A DNA stretch of 64,000 bases. Origin: Balneola sp. Lineage in GTDB: Bacteria > Bacteroidota > Rhodothermia > Balneolales > Balneolaceae. Both the position numbers and the translations under genes were made by a program. Shown piece by piece: positions 18,576 to 27,822 of this stretch. The notes under the pieces were generated by a model that ran no database searches, was not told the origin of the DNA, and saw nothing but the letters and a program-made list of their open reading frames with translations. The stretch spans positions 130,314-194,313 of the forward strand of contig JAEPPZ010000004.1 of the NCBI GenBank assembly GCA_017640785.1, written 5' to 3'. Positions within the stretch are counted from its first letter, which is position 1. Each line of letters opens with the position of its first letter.

Positions 18576-18874
18576 TAATATACTTCTTGTAATTTTTGTT
18601 TATATCGTTTTAGCTGACGCGTTGCCACATCTACGGCAACAGCCACTGCCTTTTCATAAGATTCGGCTTTTTCATTCACGGCAATAACTTTTCTGGGTAC
18701 TTTAATAATCAGTTCTGCTTTCTGAGGAAGTTTGGGATCAGATGTAGGCTCCAGAACAATATCACAAGATACTATACGGTCATAAAAGTGTTCTAATTTT
18801 TCAACACTTCCTTTACTAAATTCTTTAAGATTTTCGCTTGCATCAAAATGTCTTGAGGTGAATGAAATATTCAT
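18575..18874 (-). CDS. hpf: Short-form ribosome hibernation-promoting factor (HPF/RaiA family)
   Basis: 99 residues, the length of short HPF/YfiA proteins without the dimerising C-terminal domain. It shows the ribosomal-protein-like fold pattern: FTSRHFDASENLKEF, then VEKLEHFYDRIVSCDIVLEP, then ELIIKVPRKVI and a basic C-terminal helix ending TRQLKRYKQK. It binds the 30S decoding region in slow growth. It is translationally coupled to hprK and downstream of xerC. Confidence 0.9.
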   Translation of the reverse strand: MNISFTSRHFDASENLKEFSKGSVEKLEHFYDRIVSCDIVLEPTSDPKLPQKAELIIKVPRKVIAVNEKAESYEKAVAVAVDVATRQLKRYKQKLQEVY

Positions 18875-18891
18875 TTGTTCTCCTATTAGTT

Positions 18892-19836
18892 TTACGTTTT
18901 AGCTCTTGGATGTGCATTCTCATACACATTTTTGAGTCTCTCTACGCTGGTATGAGTGTAGATCTGGGTTGCTGCTAAATTGGCGTGACCCAAAAACTCT
19001 TTAATTATTCTGATGTCTGCCCCGTTATCAAGCATATGCGTTGCAAAACTATGCCTTAACACGTGAGGGCTCTTTTGTGTTACCTCGCTTGTTTTAGTTA
19101 AATATTTCTCGACTATTCGTTGAGCGTTTCTAGCATACATTCGTTGTCCATGTGCGGAATGAAATAATCCTTTTACAGCATCTCCGTCTGTTTGGCTTCC
19201 AAATAATTTTTCTTTTGTCTCAAGATGATCCTTTAACGCCGTAATAGCTTTATTACCTAATGGAATAATCCGTTGTTTATTACCTTTTCCTGTAACATTT
19301 ATTTGATTATTTCTCAGATCAACCTGTTCAAGGTTCAAATTTATTAACTCGCTTAAACGAATTCCGGTTCCGTAAAATAATTCAAGCAATGCTTTATCTT
19401 GTCTTCCGGCAGGTGTATCGGTATTTATTGAATCCATCATTCGTTCAATATCTGCCAAGTTTACCGTTTTTGGTAAGGTTCTGTCTTTTTTGGGAACTAC
19501 CAATAATTGTGCAGGATTTTTGTCAATATGACCTCGTTTAAAACTGAACTTAAAAAAAGATCTGAGCGTAGCTACTTTACGGGCAATTGAACTTTTTGCC
19601 ATTCCTTTTTCCGAAAGTTCACCAAGCCATAGCCGAATTGTTAATCGCGTTATAGAGTGCACTGAAATCTTTTCAGGATCTGAATCTTCCTGTTGTGCAC
19701 AAAACTCTAAAAAAGATCTCAGGTCATTGCCATATGAAGTGATGGTGTGAGGTGAAGCATTCTTCTCAACAGCCAGGTATTTGAGGTATTTCTCGATGAT
19801 CACTTTCATTGATGGAATATGTATATCCGACATCAA
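18892..19836 (-). CDS. xerC: Tyrosine recombinase XerC/XerD
   Basis: 314 residues. The N-terminal SAM-like core-binding domain (about 10-105) is followed by a catalytic domain with the full set of active residues: R160 (GTGIRLSEL), K184, H258 and R261 (HVLRHSFATHML), H284 (LGHANLAATQIYTH) and Y293. It resolves chromosome dimers at dif together with a second Xer. Only one Xer is in the window, so C versus D is uncertain. It heads the xerC-hpf-hprK gene run and is not part of the prophage. Confidence 0.92.
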   Translation of the reverse strand: MMSDIHIPSMKVIIEKYLKYLAVEKNASPHTITSYGNDLRSFLEFCAQQEDSDPEKISVHSITRLTIRLWLGELSEKGMAKSSIARKVATLRSFFKFSFKRGHIDKNPAQLLVVPKKDRTLPKTVNLADIERMMDSINTDTPAGRQDKALLELFYGTGIRLSELINLNLEQVDLRNNQINVTGKGNKQRIIPLGNKAITALKDHLETKEKLFGSQTDGDAVKGLFHSAHGQRMYARNAQRIVEKYLTKTSEVTQKSPHVLRHSFATHMLDNGADIRIIKEFLGHANLAATQIYTHTSVERLKNVYENAHPRAKT

Positions 19837-19873
19837 AAAAGAAAACTTTTATGAAAATAATATGAAGAAATTT

Positions 19874-21031
19874 CTAGTCTAAATTTCTTCCTTTCCAGCT
19901 AACTGATTTTCCTGTAAAATGATCTATCAGACACCGTATTCCAAGAGTCTGGAACCAAAGTAATCCAACAGCATGCGTGAAAGAAGAATAGATATCCCAC
20001 TTGAATATAAAATTAAGTACCGCTCGTTGCGAAAATATCAGAATCAAAGAGATTGATGACCAAATAAGCAGCTCCACAGAATTGACCTGAAACCCATAGA
20101 CAAAAGTGAAAATAGGAGCTACAAATACAATAAGGTGTAAAACAGACATCAATAAAAAGAGAACAGTGTTTTTACCAAAGCCCACAAAAAAGTTTTTTCT
20201 GAGTCCATTCCATAACTCACTGTCATTCGAATACATCCTGCAAAAAACTGACCCAACACCATGGAGCATCTTTAAAGTTAATCCACTACTCTTGATGTTT
20301 TTAGCCAGTTCCACATCTTCAATGATTTGATTCTTTACAGATTCGTGACCATTTATTTTTGAGTAGGCATTTTTATTAAAAGCTATAAACTGTCCACAGG
20401 CTGCAGCGAATTTTGGTGCTAATTTCTTTCTTAAAAAGGAGGGAAGCCATTTCGGAGCTTGTTCCACATATCGTGACGGAAGTAGTGTATACAATGCAAA
20501 GTAGACCAAAGGTATAACCTGCTTTTCCCAAAAAGATTCGACGATCTGCTCCGGCCATACTGTTATCGCATCTACATCAGAAAGCTCTGAAACTGCTTTA
20601 GGAATTGCATCCTCATCTAACCAAACATCTGCATCGATGAAAATTAAAATCTCGCCGGAAGCAGCTTCACTTAGCTGATGACAAGCCCATGGTTTCCCCA
20701 GCCATTCATTTGGTTTTTCTTTTCCTTTGATGTGTATCAGATTGTTGATGATTCCCGAAAGCTTTGCTAAAATTTCTCCGGTACCATCTGTGGATTGGTC
20801 ATCGAGAACCAGAACTTCAAAATTTGGGTAGTTTTGTTTTAAAGCCGAAGTCACACAGCGTTCTATTACCGATGCTTCATTTCTTGCCGGGATACAAATA
20901 CTGACTTTTGGTTTTTCAGAAGAGCCGGGAACGATTGTGTTCTTTAAACCTTTAAAATCAATCAAATTCATACCAAGTATAAAACTCGTATAAATTAAAA
21001 AGCCTACTGATATGTATAAAAGGATCATCAT
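19874..21031 (-). CDS. Membrane family 2 glycosyltransferase, CrtQ-like (carotenoid glycosylation candidate)
   Basis: 385 residues: an N-terminal transmembrane segment, a GT-A catalytic domain and C-terminal membrane helices. Motifs are SICIPARNE, LDDQSTDGT, the DXD in IFIDADVW and a late QIIEDVELAKN. This layout matches membrane GT2 enzymes such as CrtQ that glycosylate carotenoids. The divergent gene is a CrtC-type carotenoid hydratase and the next gene is an acyltransferase, which supports carotenoid tailoring at the membrane. The sugar and the acceptor are inferred from context only. Confidence 0.75.
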   Translation of the reverse strand: MMILLYISVGFLIYTSFILGMNLIDFKGLKNTIVPGSSEKPKVSICIPARNEASVIERCVTSALKQNYPNFEVLVLDDQSTDGTGEILAKLSGIINNLIHIKGKEKPNEWLGKPWACHQLSEAASGEILIFIDADVWLDEDAIPKAVSELSDVDAITVWPEQIVESFWEKQVIPLVYFALYTLLPSRYVEQAPKWLPSFLRKKLAPKFAAACGQFIAFNKNAYSKINGHESVKNQIIEDVELAKNIKSSGLTLKMLHGVGSVFCRMYSNDSELWNGLRKNFFVGFGKNTVLFLLMSVLHLIVFVAPIFTFVYGFQVNSVELLIWSSISLILIFSQRAVLNFIFKWDIYSSFTHAVGLLWFQTLGIRCLIDHFTGKSVSWKGRNLD

Positions 21032-21093
21032 TTAGTGATGGAAGTTAATGAAGCTGAGGTTGTAGTTCACTCAAAAGATTCTGATAATTGCCC

Positions 21094-22164
21094 ATGAATA
21101 TTTCTACAGATCATTTAGACGAAAACCCTTTTCCAAATAAACCATCTGGAGGATACGAGTGGTGGTATTTTGATGCATTGAGTGAAGATAGAAATTGGTT
21201 TTTTGTTATCATTTTCTATCAGGGAAATCCTTTTTCTCCGGAATACATTCGAAATATCGAAAATAAATCTTCATGTCCTGATGAATTTCCTGCAGTCAGT
21301 ATCTCGATCTACAACCGAAATAAAACAGAGTTCTATAGCTTTGTTGAATATTCAGCTGATGAATTTAACTGGAACACGAATTCAGACTCCTGTTCGGTAG
21401 GACCTCACAGCTTTTCGAAATCCGAAAATGATTCAAAGTTGGTTTATTCGATCGTGTTGAATGATGTTTTACCGTCCAGTCATTCCATTAAAGCAGAGCT
21501 CGAATTCAATAGCTCTATAATTACTGAGCCAACCATCGATTCAAAAAACCCGAGCGAGCATCATTTCTGGAATTTGATTCAGCCAAAAGCAGAAGTATCG
21601 GGGACAATTGAGATAAAAGGAAAGTCAGGTTTTCAAAATATCGAATTTACAGGTTCTGGTTATCACGATCATAATGTTGGTTTAGAACCTATGAAAGAAG
21701 ATTTTAAGGACTGGTACTGGGGAAGATATCATCTCGAGAACTCCACTCTGATCTACTATGTGATGAACCGATTAAACGAAAAACAGCATAAAGCCTGGCT
21801 TATTTCAAATGAAAACGGAGAAGTAATTGATGTATTCTCATCTGTTGAGACGGAAGGATTTCTAAGAAATTTATTTGGTTTGCGTTCAGCCAGAAAAATC
21901 AGTTTGAAGTCGGGGGAAAGCGAAGTTACTATACAGGCGGCACTACCTTTGGATGACGGACCTTTTTACCAACGTTTTTTAGGTCAGACCATAATGCACA
22001 AAGATGGAAAGGTTTCAGTGGCTGAAGGAATTTCAGAATACATCTATCCTGAAAATATTTACTCCAAAAAGTTTTGGCCCGCAGTAAAAATGCGTCTGAG
22101 ATTTGCGGATCAAAAGCCTCATTGGGTTCAAAGGTTTAAGATGTTCTATGAATGGACATGGTGA
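21094..22164 (+). CDS. crtC: Carotenoid 1,2-hydratase-like protein (CrtC family)
   Basis: About 356 residues. The start is the ATG at 21094; a TTG two codons upstream is possible. The protein has the CrtC/lipocalin-like pattern: GGYEWWYFDALSED near the N-terminus, HHFWNLIQPKAEVSG, the GSGYHDHNVG block and WYWGRYHLE. CrtC adds water across the terminal double bond of acyclic carotenoid ends, giving the hydroxyl that can be glycosylated. It is divergent from the CrtQ-like gene and convergent with the acyltransferase. Lycopene-making genes are not in the window. Confidence 0.8.
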   Translation: MNISTDHLDENPFPNKPSGGYEWWYFDALSEDRNWFFVIIFYQGNPFSPEYIRNIENKSSCPDEFPAVSISIYNRNKTEFYSFVEYSADEFNWNTNSDSCSVGPHSFSKSENDSKLVYSIVLNDVLPSSHSIKAELEFNSSIITEPTIDSKNPSEHHFWNLIQPKAEVSGTIEIKGKSGFQNIEFTGSGYHDHNVGLEPMKEDFKDWYWGRYHLENSTLIYYVMNRLNEKQHKAWLISNENGEVIDVFSSVETEGFLRNLFGLRSARKISLKSGESEVTIQAALPLDDGPFYQRFLGQTIMHKDGKVSVAEGISEYIYPENIYSKKFWPAVKMRLRFADQKPHWVQRFKMFYEWTW

Positions 22165-22172
22165 TTTATAAG

Positions 22173-22838
22173 CTAGATCTTTTTAAAACCTTCATCTGAA
22201 AAACCGGCTACACTACGAGTTTCTGTGAGCAATTCATGAACTTTCTTCTCGAATTCAGTAGTTAATTCTGATTTTGACTGAGAACGATCAATGGTCAATG
22301 CTGCACCAATATTAATATACAATTCCGGTTTGCTGTCACGGAATGTATGTTCATAAAAGGCTATAGGCACAAAATCGATTTCTTTATCCGTATTTTGATA
22401 CAACCAAGCCAGTCCTTTCTTAAATTCTGGTTTTGAAGCTGAAACAGGAGTGATTTCTCCTTCAGGATAAATGTATAAACTTGAATTAGGCTTCTTCAAA
22501 CTATCAACAGCGAATCTGAGTGATCTTAAAGTGGATCGAGGATCAGAAAGGTTTATAGAAAATGCTCCAATTTTGGAAAAAAACCGGTGTTTACGCATCT
22601 GCTTATCCTCCATAAAAGCCCGTGCTGTTTGATGAAATACATTTCTGCTTAAGTAAAGTGGAAGTAAACCATCCCACCACAAATTGTGATTGATGTAGTA
22701 AACAGTCTTTGCGTCAGTATCCGCCTTATAATCTTGCTTAATAAAGATATTCTTAAAACGACGTCTAAGTAACCAACGGGTATACAGGTCAAAAAACCAG
22801 ATCAAAAAACGGGATTCTTTAGCAGGGATAAAATTCAA
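22173..22838 (-). CDS. PlsC-type acyltransferase
   Basis: 221 residues. The acyltransferase HX4D motif is present (H51 to D56 in NHNLWWD), with the second block YPEGEITP. A hydrophobic/basic N-terminus (FLIWFFDLYTRWLLRRRFK) suggests peripheral membrane binding. It could be a lysophospholipid acyltransferase. Beside a carotenoid hydratase and glycosyltransferase it could instead acylate a carotenoid sugar, as needed for salinixanthin-type pigments. The latter is inference. Confidence 0.78.
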   Translation of the reverse strand: MNFIPAKESRFLIWFFDLYTRWLLRRRFKNIFIKQDYKADTDAKTVYYINHNLWWDGLLPLYLSRNVFHQTARAFMEDKQMRKHRFFSKIGAFSINLSDPRSTLRSLRFAVDSLKKPNSSLYIYPEGEITPVSASKPEFKKGLAWLYQNTDKEIDFVPIAFYEHTFRDSKPELYINIGAALTIDRSQSKSELTTEFEKKVHELLTETRSVAGFSDEGFKKI

Positions 22839-22886
22839 TTCAATTCTTTTTGGTGATGATAGGGTGTTCTGCCTTATCTTTCAATT

Positions 22887-23546
22887 ATGAAGAAGCACAG
22901 AGACAAACCGATCGTTCAAATTACGAATCCTGAAATTGATAAATATTCGGAAGTTCATACAAGTCCCGAAAGTAAGGATATTCAAAACCTGATCAACTCC
23001 AGCGATGAAGAACTGCAATACATTGACATGCTTAGCGGCAGAGTGGTTGGGCAACTTCTTAAAATGCTGGTAAAGATATCAGGTGCAAAGCGAATACTTG
23101 AGATCGGAACTTTTACAGGGTATTCAGCAGTAATGATGGCAGAAGCTTTGCCGGAAGATGGAGAAGTATTCACCCTAGAGATGAACTTGAAGTACCAGAA
23201 AATAGCTCAGAATCATTTTGACAAAAGCCAAGCAGGGCATAAGGTTACAATGATCCGTGGAAACGCTCAGAATACAATTAAAGAGCTAAACGGTACATTC
23301 GATCTGGTTTATCTGGATGGAGATAAATTGAGATACTCGTTTTATTTTGAGCAGGTAATGCCATTTCTCAATTCCGGCGGACTCATTATCGCTGATAATG
23401 TACTTTGGGATGGAACCGTACTTGATCCGGAAGACAAAAAAGCCGAGGCCATTGCCGAGTTCAACAAACTAGTTGCTGAGGATAAAAGGGTAGAGCAAGT
23501 ATTACTTCCGGTAAGAGATGGAGTGAATGTTATTAGAAAAAGGTGA
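22887..23546 (+). CDS. Class I SAM O-methyltransferase (catechol/CCoAOMT type)
   Basis: 219 residues. SAM-binding motif I is EIGTFTGYSAVMMAEAL, followed by an acidic strand end (FTLEMN), then DLVYLDGDK and IIADNVLWDG with the conserved metal-binding Asp/Asn pair of CCoAOMT-like enzymes. Cytoplasmic and Mg-dependent by family. The substrate is likely a catechol-like small molecule but is not predictable. Expressed alone. Confidence 0.88.
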   Translation: MKKHRDKPIVQITNPEIDKYSEVHTSPESKDIQNLINSSDEELQYIDMLSGRVVGQLLKMLVKISGAKRILEIGTFTGYSAVMMAEALPEDGEVFTLEMNLKYQKIAQNHFDKSQAGHKVTMIRGNAQNTIKELNGTFDLVYLDGDKLRYSFYFEQVMPFLNSGGLIIADNVLWDGTVLDPEDKKAEAIAEFNKLVAEDKRVEQVLLPVRDGVNVIRKR

Positions 23547-23599
23547 CTTTGTTTTGTCACAAAAACATGAAACCATTAAAGGGTTAAATTGAGTAGCTC

Positions 23600-24034
23600 T
23601 TAATTATATTTAGATTCAAAAACTTCTCTCATTTCCCAAGCTTTGCAAGCTCCTAATGCACCACCTAGGGAAGAAGGGAAAAAAGAGAGTAAAAAAATGC
23701 CAGCATTAACAATCATGAAATCACCTGTGAAAATTGGAATAATTAGGCTAATAATGAACATTAGAAAAACAAGAATATTTAAAATCCAAAAGAAGAAAAC
23801 AGCTGAGTCAAAAAGTTCTCTGCTCATATGACCTTTGTTTTTATGTTGAAACTCTAAAACTTCTCGGACTCCATAAAAGATAGCATAAGAAAAGACAACA
23901 CCTAAAATTGGAAAAATTATACCATCAGAAGTCCTTATAAAAATTAACCCTATTAAAAGAATTGCGATATGCCAAACAATCAAAATTTTTGGAGCCCAAA
24001 GTTCTGTTAGTTTGTAATATTTAGGTTTTATCAT
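23600..24034 (-). CDS. Small four-helix membrane protein, unknown function
   Basis: 144 residues with about four predicted transmembrane segments (near 18-30, 38-56, 75-95 and 98-130) and a short charged N-terminus. I recognise no family. The codon pattern is AT-rich like its neighbours. It may sit at the end of the minus-strand run but is separated from the creatininase-like gene by 34 bp. Confidence 0.6.
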   Translation of the reverse strand: MIKPKYYKLTELWAPKILIVWHIAILLIGLIFIRTSDGIIFPILGVVFSYAIFYGVREVLEFQHKNKGHMSRELFDSAVFFFWILNILVFLMFIISLIIPIFTGDFMIVNAGIFLLSFFPSSLGGALGACKAWEMREVFESKYN

Positions 24035-24068
24035 TTTAAACCGCCTTATTATCTATTTCAAGCATTCA

Positions 24069-24830
24069 TTAATATAACTCATCAATATCTGCCTTGCTAA
24101 GATCTATGAAAAGCTGAGCCATTTTATTGCAAACAGCATTAAAGAATTTTTTCCCTTTCTCAGGTGTAGCAGCTTTTGGATTACCAACTCCGGTATCTTT
24201 TGAAACCTTTGACCACGGACGTTCACTCCAAGCCCAGTCTTCATTAAAAGCAGTTATTTTGTTTTTTCTTTCAGCTCCGTCGCCCCATTCTTTTTCCGGT
24301 AATACTAAGTGCGGTTCAAGATGAAGGATCAAACTGGTTTCCATTTCGTCAGCATGATCACCGGGGTCGGTAAAATACTTATGTCTATCCAGCATTTTAG
24401 GCCAGAAAGTAACACAGATAAACATATCCGGATACAAAAGTCCAAGTTCCCGAACCATTGATTTAAAGTCGTTACCACCATGACTGTTAAGGATCATAAA
24501 CTTATGAATACCCTGCCTGTTCAGCACTTCAATGATGTCTTTTAGTATTTGAAACTGAGTACTTGGGTTAAGATTTATATCCAGATAAATATCAGATTGA
24601 CCGGTATTTACACCGAATGGAATATTCGGCAGTACAATTACATTCGCATCATTTTCCCAGGCAATTCTGGCTGATTCTTCAGCAATTGCTTTGCCTTCAA
24701 TGTTATCAGTAGCATAGGGAAGATGGTAATTATGAGCTTCCGTTGCTCCCCAAGGCAATACAGCAAGTTCAATATCCGCATCTTTTAAATGCTTCCAGTT
24801 AGTTTCAGCTAAAATGTATGGTCTGATCAT
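24069..24830 (-). CDS. Creatininase-family amidohydrolase
   Basis: 253 residues. The creatininase metal-binding pattern is visible: LPWGATEAHNYHLPYATD (Glu, His, Asp ligands), LNSHGGND, and DHADEMETS with a late Glu. The family includes creatininase, the FAPy deformylase of archaeal riboflavin/F420 synthesis and MftE of mycofactocin maturation, all cyclic-amide or formamide hydrolases. Its position as last gene of an operon with a ligase, kinase, phosphatase and methyltransferase suggests a biosynthetic rather than catabolic role. That is inference. Confidence 0.82.
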   Translation of the reverse strand: MIRPYILAETNWKHLKDADIELAVLPWGATEAHNYHLPYATDNIEGKAIAEESARIAWENDANVIVLPNIPFGVNTGQSDIYLDINLNPSTQFQILKDIIEVLNRQGIHKFMILNSHGGNDFKSMVRELGLLYPDMFICVTFWPKMLDRHKYFTDPGDHADEMETSLILHLEPHLVLPEKEWGDGAERKNKITAFNEDWAWSERPWSKVSKDTGVGNPKAATPEKGKKFFNAVCNKMAQLFIDLSKADIDELY

Positions 24831-24844
24831 TATTCCTCAATTAT

Positions 24845-25933
24845 CTATTTCAAGCATTCATAAATTTCAAACTTATCGTTCTCTGCAGTAATGGAGCAGG
24901 TTTTAAACAATTTATCTAAATGAGTTTTATAGTTCAGATGTTTATTGGCTACCAAAACAAATCTTCCGGATGACTTTAAACATCTTTGAACCTGAGTAAA
25001 CAGACTAATTGTTACTTCTATGTTGGTTTCGTGTTCAAAATGGAAGGGAGGATTGGATACTACCAGATCAAGTGATCCATCATCAAAATCTTCCATAGAA
25101 TCTTTCCAATGAAAATGTGCGCCTTCATTTACATTCATTTTTGAGGATTCGACCGCAAGGAAAGAGTCGTCCACTAAATGAACTTCTGCGTTAGGTTGCT
25201 GACTTAAGATATTATCCGCAATCACACCATTACCGGAAGCCAGATCAAGAATATTATTTTCTGATTCCTTAACTGAAAGATGTTCTAAAAGGAATTGAGT
25301 AGCATAGTCAATATGATCAGAAGAAAAAACTCCCGGGTACTGTTTATATACTTTATCGCTAAACTGGATGTCGATCGTAACTGCTTGTTGCTCAATTTCT
25401 TTCTTATTTTTTAGAATGAGTAATCGGGCTTTTTTCTTTGCTTTTGATTGCTCGACTTCTTCAAAATATTTACTACTGATCTCGAGCAATTGTGGTGTGA
25501 AGTATTTGGTCATAAATCCACATACAATGACGCCATTTTCTCTTAATGATTTGTGTAATAACTGAAGATAGAACTCAAAAGCTTCCATTGATTTAGGAAT
25601 CTTTATCACTCCTAAATCGGTATCAGGAAGTGACCCAAAAGGAGTTTTAATTGTGCGAGATTTCAAGACTAAAGAATTGCTAACATAATTCCTTTCAATA
25701 GCTTTTTGGTGACTCTTATGGTTTACTACCGAAAGTGGTTGCAACTTAAAAAGGGTAGTGGCAAGAAAACCAAAGCGATCGTTTATCAATACTGAAGATT
25801 CATGCTCATCACTCAGGTCGCTTATGTACTCAAGGATCAGTTCATCAGCTGCATTCCAGGGCTGTAGAGATCTATTTGTTGTAGATGGATATCTTTTAAT
25901 ATCAAAGTCCCGATCATTGTAAGTGTATTTCAT
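24845..25933 (-). CDS. RlmG/RsmC-like class I methyltransferase
   Basis: 362 residues in two tandem methyltransferase-like halves. The degenerate N-terminal half is typical of RsmC/RlmG. The active C-terminal half has NILDLASGNGVIAD for SAM binding and the catalytic motif DLVVSNPPFHF. RlmG and RsmC make N2-methylguanosine in 23S or 16S rRNA. Its start overlaps the HAD gene stop by four bases, so it is translated with the upstream operon. The operon context leaves a small-molecule substrate possible. Confidence 0.8.
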   Translation of the reverse strand: MKYTYNDRDFDIKRYPSTTNRSLQPWNAADELILEYISDLSDEHESSVLINDRFGFLATTLFKLQPLSVVNHKSHQKAIERNYVSNSLVLKSRTIKTPFGSLPDTDLGVIKIPKSMEAFEFYLQLLHKSLRENGVIVCGFMTKYFTPQLLEISSKYFEEVEQSKAKKKARLLILKNKKEIEQQAVTIDIQFSDKVYKQYPGVFSSDHIDYATQFLLEHLSVKESENNILDLASGNGVIADNILSQQPNAEVHLVDDSFLAVESSKMNVNEGAHFHWKDSMEDFDDGSLDLVVSNPPFHFEHETNIEVTISLFTQVQRCLKSSGRFVLVANKHLNYKTHLDKLFKTCSITAENDKFEIYECLK

Positions 25934-26775
25934 TCCATAATGGATTTACAGACGAAATCAGGAATAATACCCGTAGATCGAATCTGTGATTCGTAATTAT
26001 CTTCACGAGTATTTCCCGAAAGAACCAGCATTGTTTTTACTCCAAACTTATTACCACCCAAGATATCAGTACGTAATGTATCTCCAACCATAAGAATATC
26101 ATTTTTGTTGATATACTCATCCTGTATAAGCTGTTCATAAGCATACATAAACATTTGAGAATCCGGCTTTCCAAAATGAATGAATTTTTTCCCTAACATA
26201 TTTTCAACCAGTTTTGCCACACCACCGGTAGCAATGGCGATATCGTTATGAGAAACAGGGTAGTAATAGTCAGAATTAGCCAAAATAACCGGCATATTCT
26301 TCTTTCTAAGCAGGTTTACCACTTTGTTGATGTCAATATTCCAATCGAAGCCTTCATCGTCTAAGAACACACAAGCTGATATGTCATCAATATTATTCAG
26401 ATCAACATCGGCAACTGCAATATGCTCCAAACCTGCTTGTAAGATATAATCTGCAGAGTTTTCAGTCCCCAAATATGCGATTTTACCACTGGTGATCTTT
26501 TGCTCAAGAAAATGCTTTGCCATCATACCGGATGTGATCATTTCATGAAGATGAATACCAGGAAGACCTAATTCTACATATTTATCGACTTGTTGCTGTG
26601 GACTTCGGGATGCATCATTTGTAAGAATTCTGAACAATTTTTGTTCATTTCTAATAAAAGCCAGAGTTTTATCCGCTCCTTTAATTAAACCATTGTGATT
26701 TTTAACTACGCCGTACGAGTCCAGCATAATAACTTTAAATTGTTTTGCAATATCGAAGAAAGAGGGGTAGCTCAT
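25930..26775 (-). CDS. HAD-IIA family phosphatase (NagD-like)
   Basis: 281 residues. HAD motif I appears as MLDSYGVV with the nucleophile Asp, motif II in ILTNDASRSP, and motif III/IV in MVGDTLRTDILGGNKFG. The long cap between motifs II and III is of the C2 IIA type. Such enzymes remove phosphate from small metabolites. The gene lies between a kinase-like gene (3-bp gap) and a methyltransferase (overlap), so kinase and phosphatase are likely co-expressed. Confidence 0.85.
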   Translation of the reverse strand: MSYPSFFDIAKQFKVIMLDSYGVVKNHNGLIKGADKTLAFIRNEQKLFRILTNDASRSPQQQVDKYVELGLPGIHLHEMITSGMMAKHFLEQKITSGKIAYLGTENSADYILQAGLEHIAVADVDLNNIDDISACVFLDDEGFDWNIDINKVVNLLRKKNMPVILANSDYYYPVSHNDIAIATGGVAKLVENMLGKKFIHFGKPDSQMFMYAYEQLIQDEYINKNDILMVGDTLRTDILGGNKFGVKTMLVLSGNTREDNYESQIRSTGIIPDFVCKSIME

Positions 26776-26778
26776 ATA

Positions 26779-27822
26779 TTATAGATCTAAAGCGTTAAGT
26801 AATGGTTCAGCGTCAAATTTTTCATCCAGAGTGGGTAAATGAATTTCTAATGCTTCTTTCTGAAGTTTAGTGGCAAATATCTCATGAAAGAAAAATCGGC
26901 CATATTTAATCACGTAAGTGAGAATAAAAAAACGATATGATTCCTTCAGAAAACGAATTTCAAGTTCTGAAAGAGGAAAGATCTTATGGTATGCTTTTAG
27001 AAAGATAATAAAACGTTCTTCCATCATTACATCCACATTGTAGCTAAACACGGTTTTATCGCCAATATCAGAAGCTACACGACTAAAGAAATAGAAATCA
27101 AGCATTCTGGTACTCATCCGGAACCAGTCGTAATCCCATCTTGAAAAAAGCTTAAAATTTGGAGTGACAGAGAAGTTGCCAATATTCCAGTCTACAAATA
27201 CAGGAATAGTTTCTAATTCGCCTCCTCCTAAGGATTTATAATTATCTAAAAACAGGTGACAATGATCCCTGATTAAAGATCTGTGAATAGGATATTCATA
27301 TTTAGTAGATTTATCGTCCAGAATCTCAAGAAGATCATTTATATCATCCCGCATGGTTTTAGATGATCTTGGCAAAGTAGCTTTTACAGTATCACAAGCT
27401 TTATGAAAGTAAGCTGTTTGCTGAGCTAATTTTACTATCTCATTCTTGTTCAGTCGTTTAGGTAGCTTATTCTTAATATGAATAGGTCTGTAAAAAACCA
27501 CCCAGGCATCAATAATTTCACTTTTATAACGATGAACAAACAACTTGTTTCCTTTCATCAAAGATCTGGCCAGAAAGTTTTCAAAAGGAGAGGGCAGATT
27601 ATTGGAAAGTGTGTTTATAATGCTGTGATCTTCAACAAAGTGTTCGAACTTTCCGAAATAGGAAAGCTTGGCTACTATAAAATTTTTGTCTTTAAGCGAA
27701 ATCCGGTACACATGATTAGTGGAAACTTTCGCGCTAATATCCACGATGTGTGCAATTTCTCTGGAACTATCGTAGCTGTTCCATGCCTCGCGAATTATTG
27801 TATCAAAGTCGATGAATGCCAT
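26779..27822 (-). CDS. APH-like phosphotransferase
   Basis: 347 residues with the aminoglycoside phosphotransferase/choline kinase fold. The nucleotide-binding lobe has FIVAKLSYFG. The catalytic loop is VDWNIGNF, where Asp replaces the usual HGD start, and the metal-binding Asp lies in RWDYDW. Many APH-fold members phosphorylate small metabolites rather than antibiotics. It overlaps the glutamine-synthetase-like gene by one base and is 3 bp from the HAD gene. Substrate unknown. Confidence 0.75.
   Translation of the reverse strand: MAFIDFDTIIREAWNSYDSSREIAHIVDISAKVSTNHVYRISLKDKNFIVAKLSYFGKFEHFVEDHSIINTLSNNLPSPFENFLARSLMKGNKLFVHRYKSEIIDAWVVFYRPIHIKNKLPKRLNKNEIVKLAQQTAYFHKACDTVKATLPRSSKTMRDDINDLLEILDDKSTKYEYPIHRSLIRDHCHLFLDNYKSLGGGELETIPVFVDWNIGNFSVTPNFKLFSRWDYDWFRMSTRMLDFYFFSRVASDIGDKTVFSYNVDVMMEERFIIFLKAYHKIFPLSELEIRFLKESYRFFILTYVIKYGRFFFHEIFATKLQKEALEIHLPTLDEKFDAEPLLNALDL

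Noticed and set aside
23546-23600. Hairpin GTGAC...GTCAC after the O-methyltransferase gene as terminator
   Set aside because: Only a five-base stem with a T-rich loop and no trailing T-run; too weak to call.
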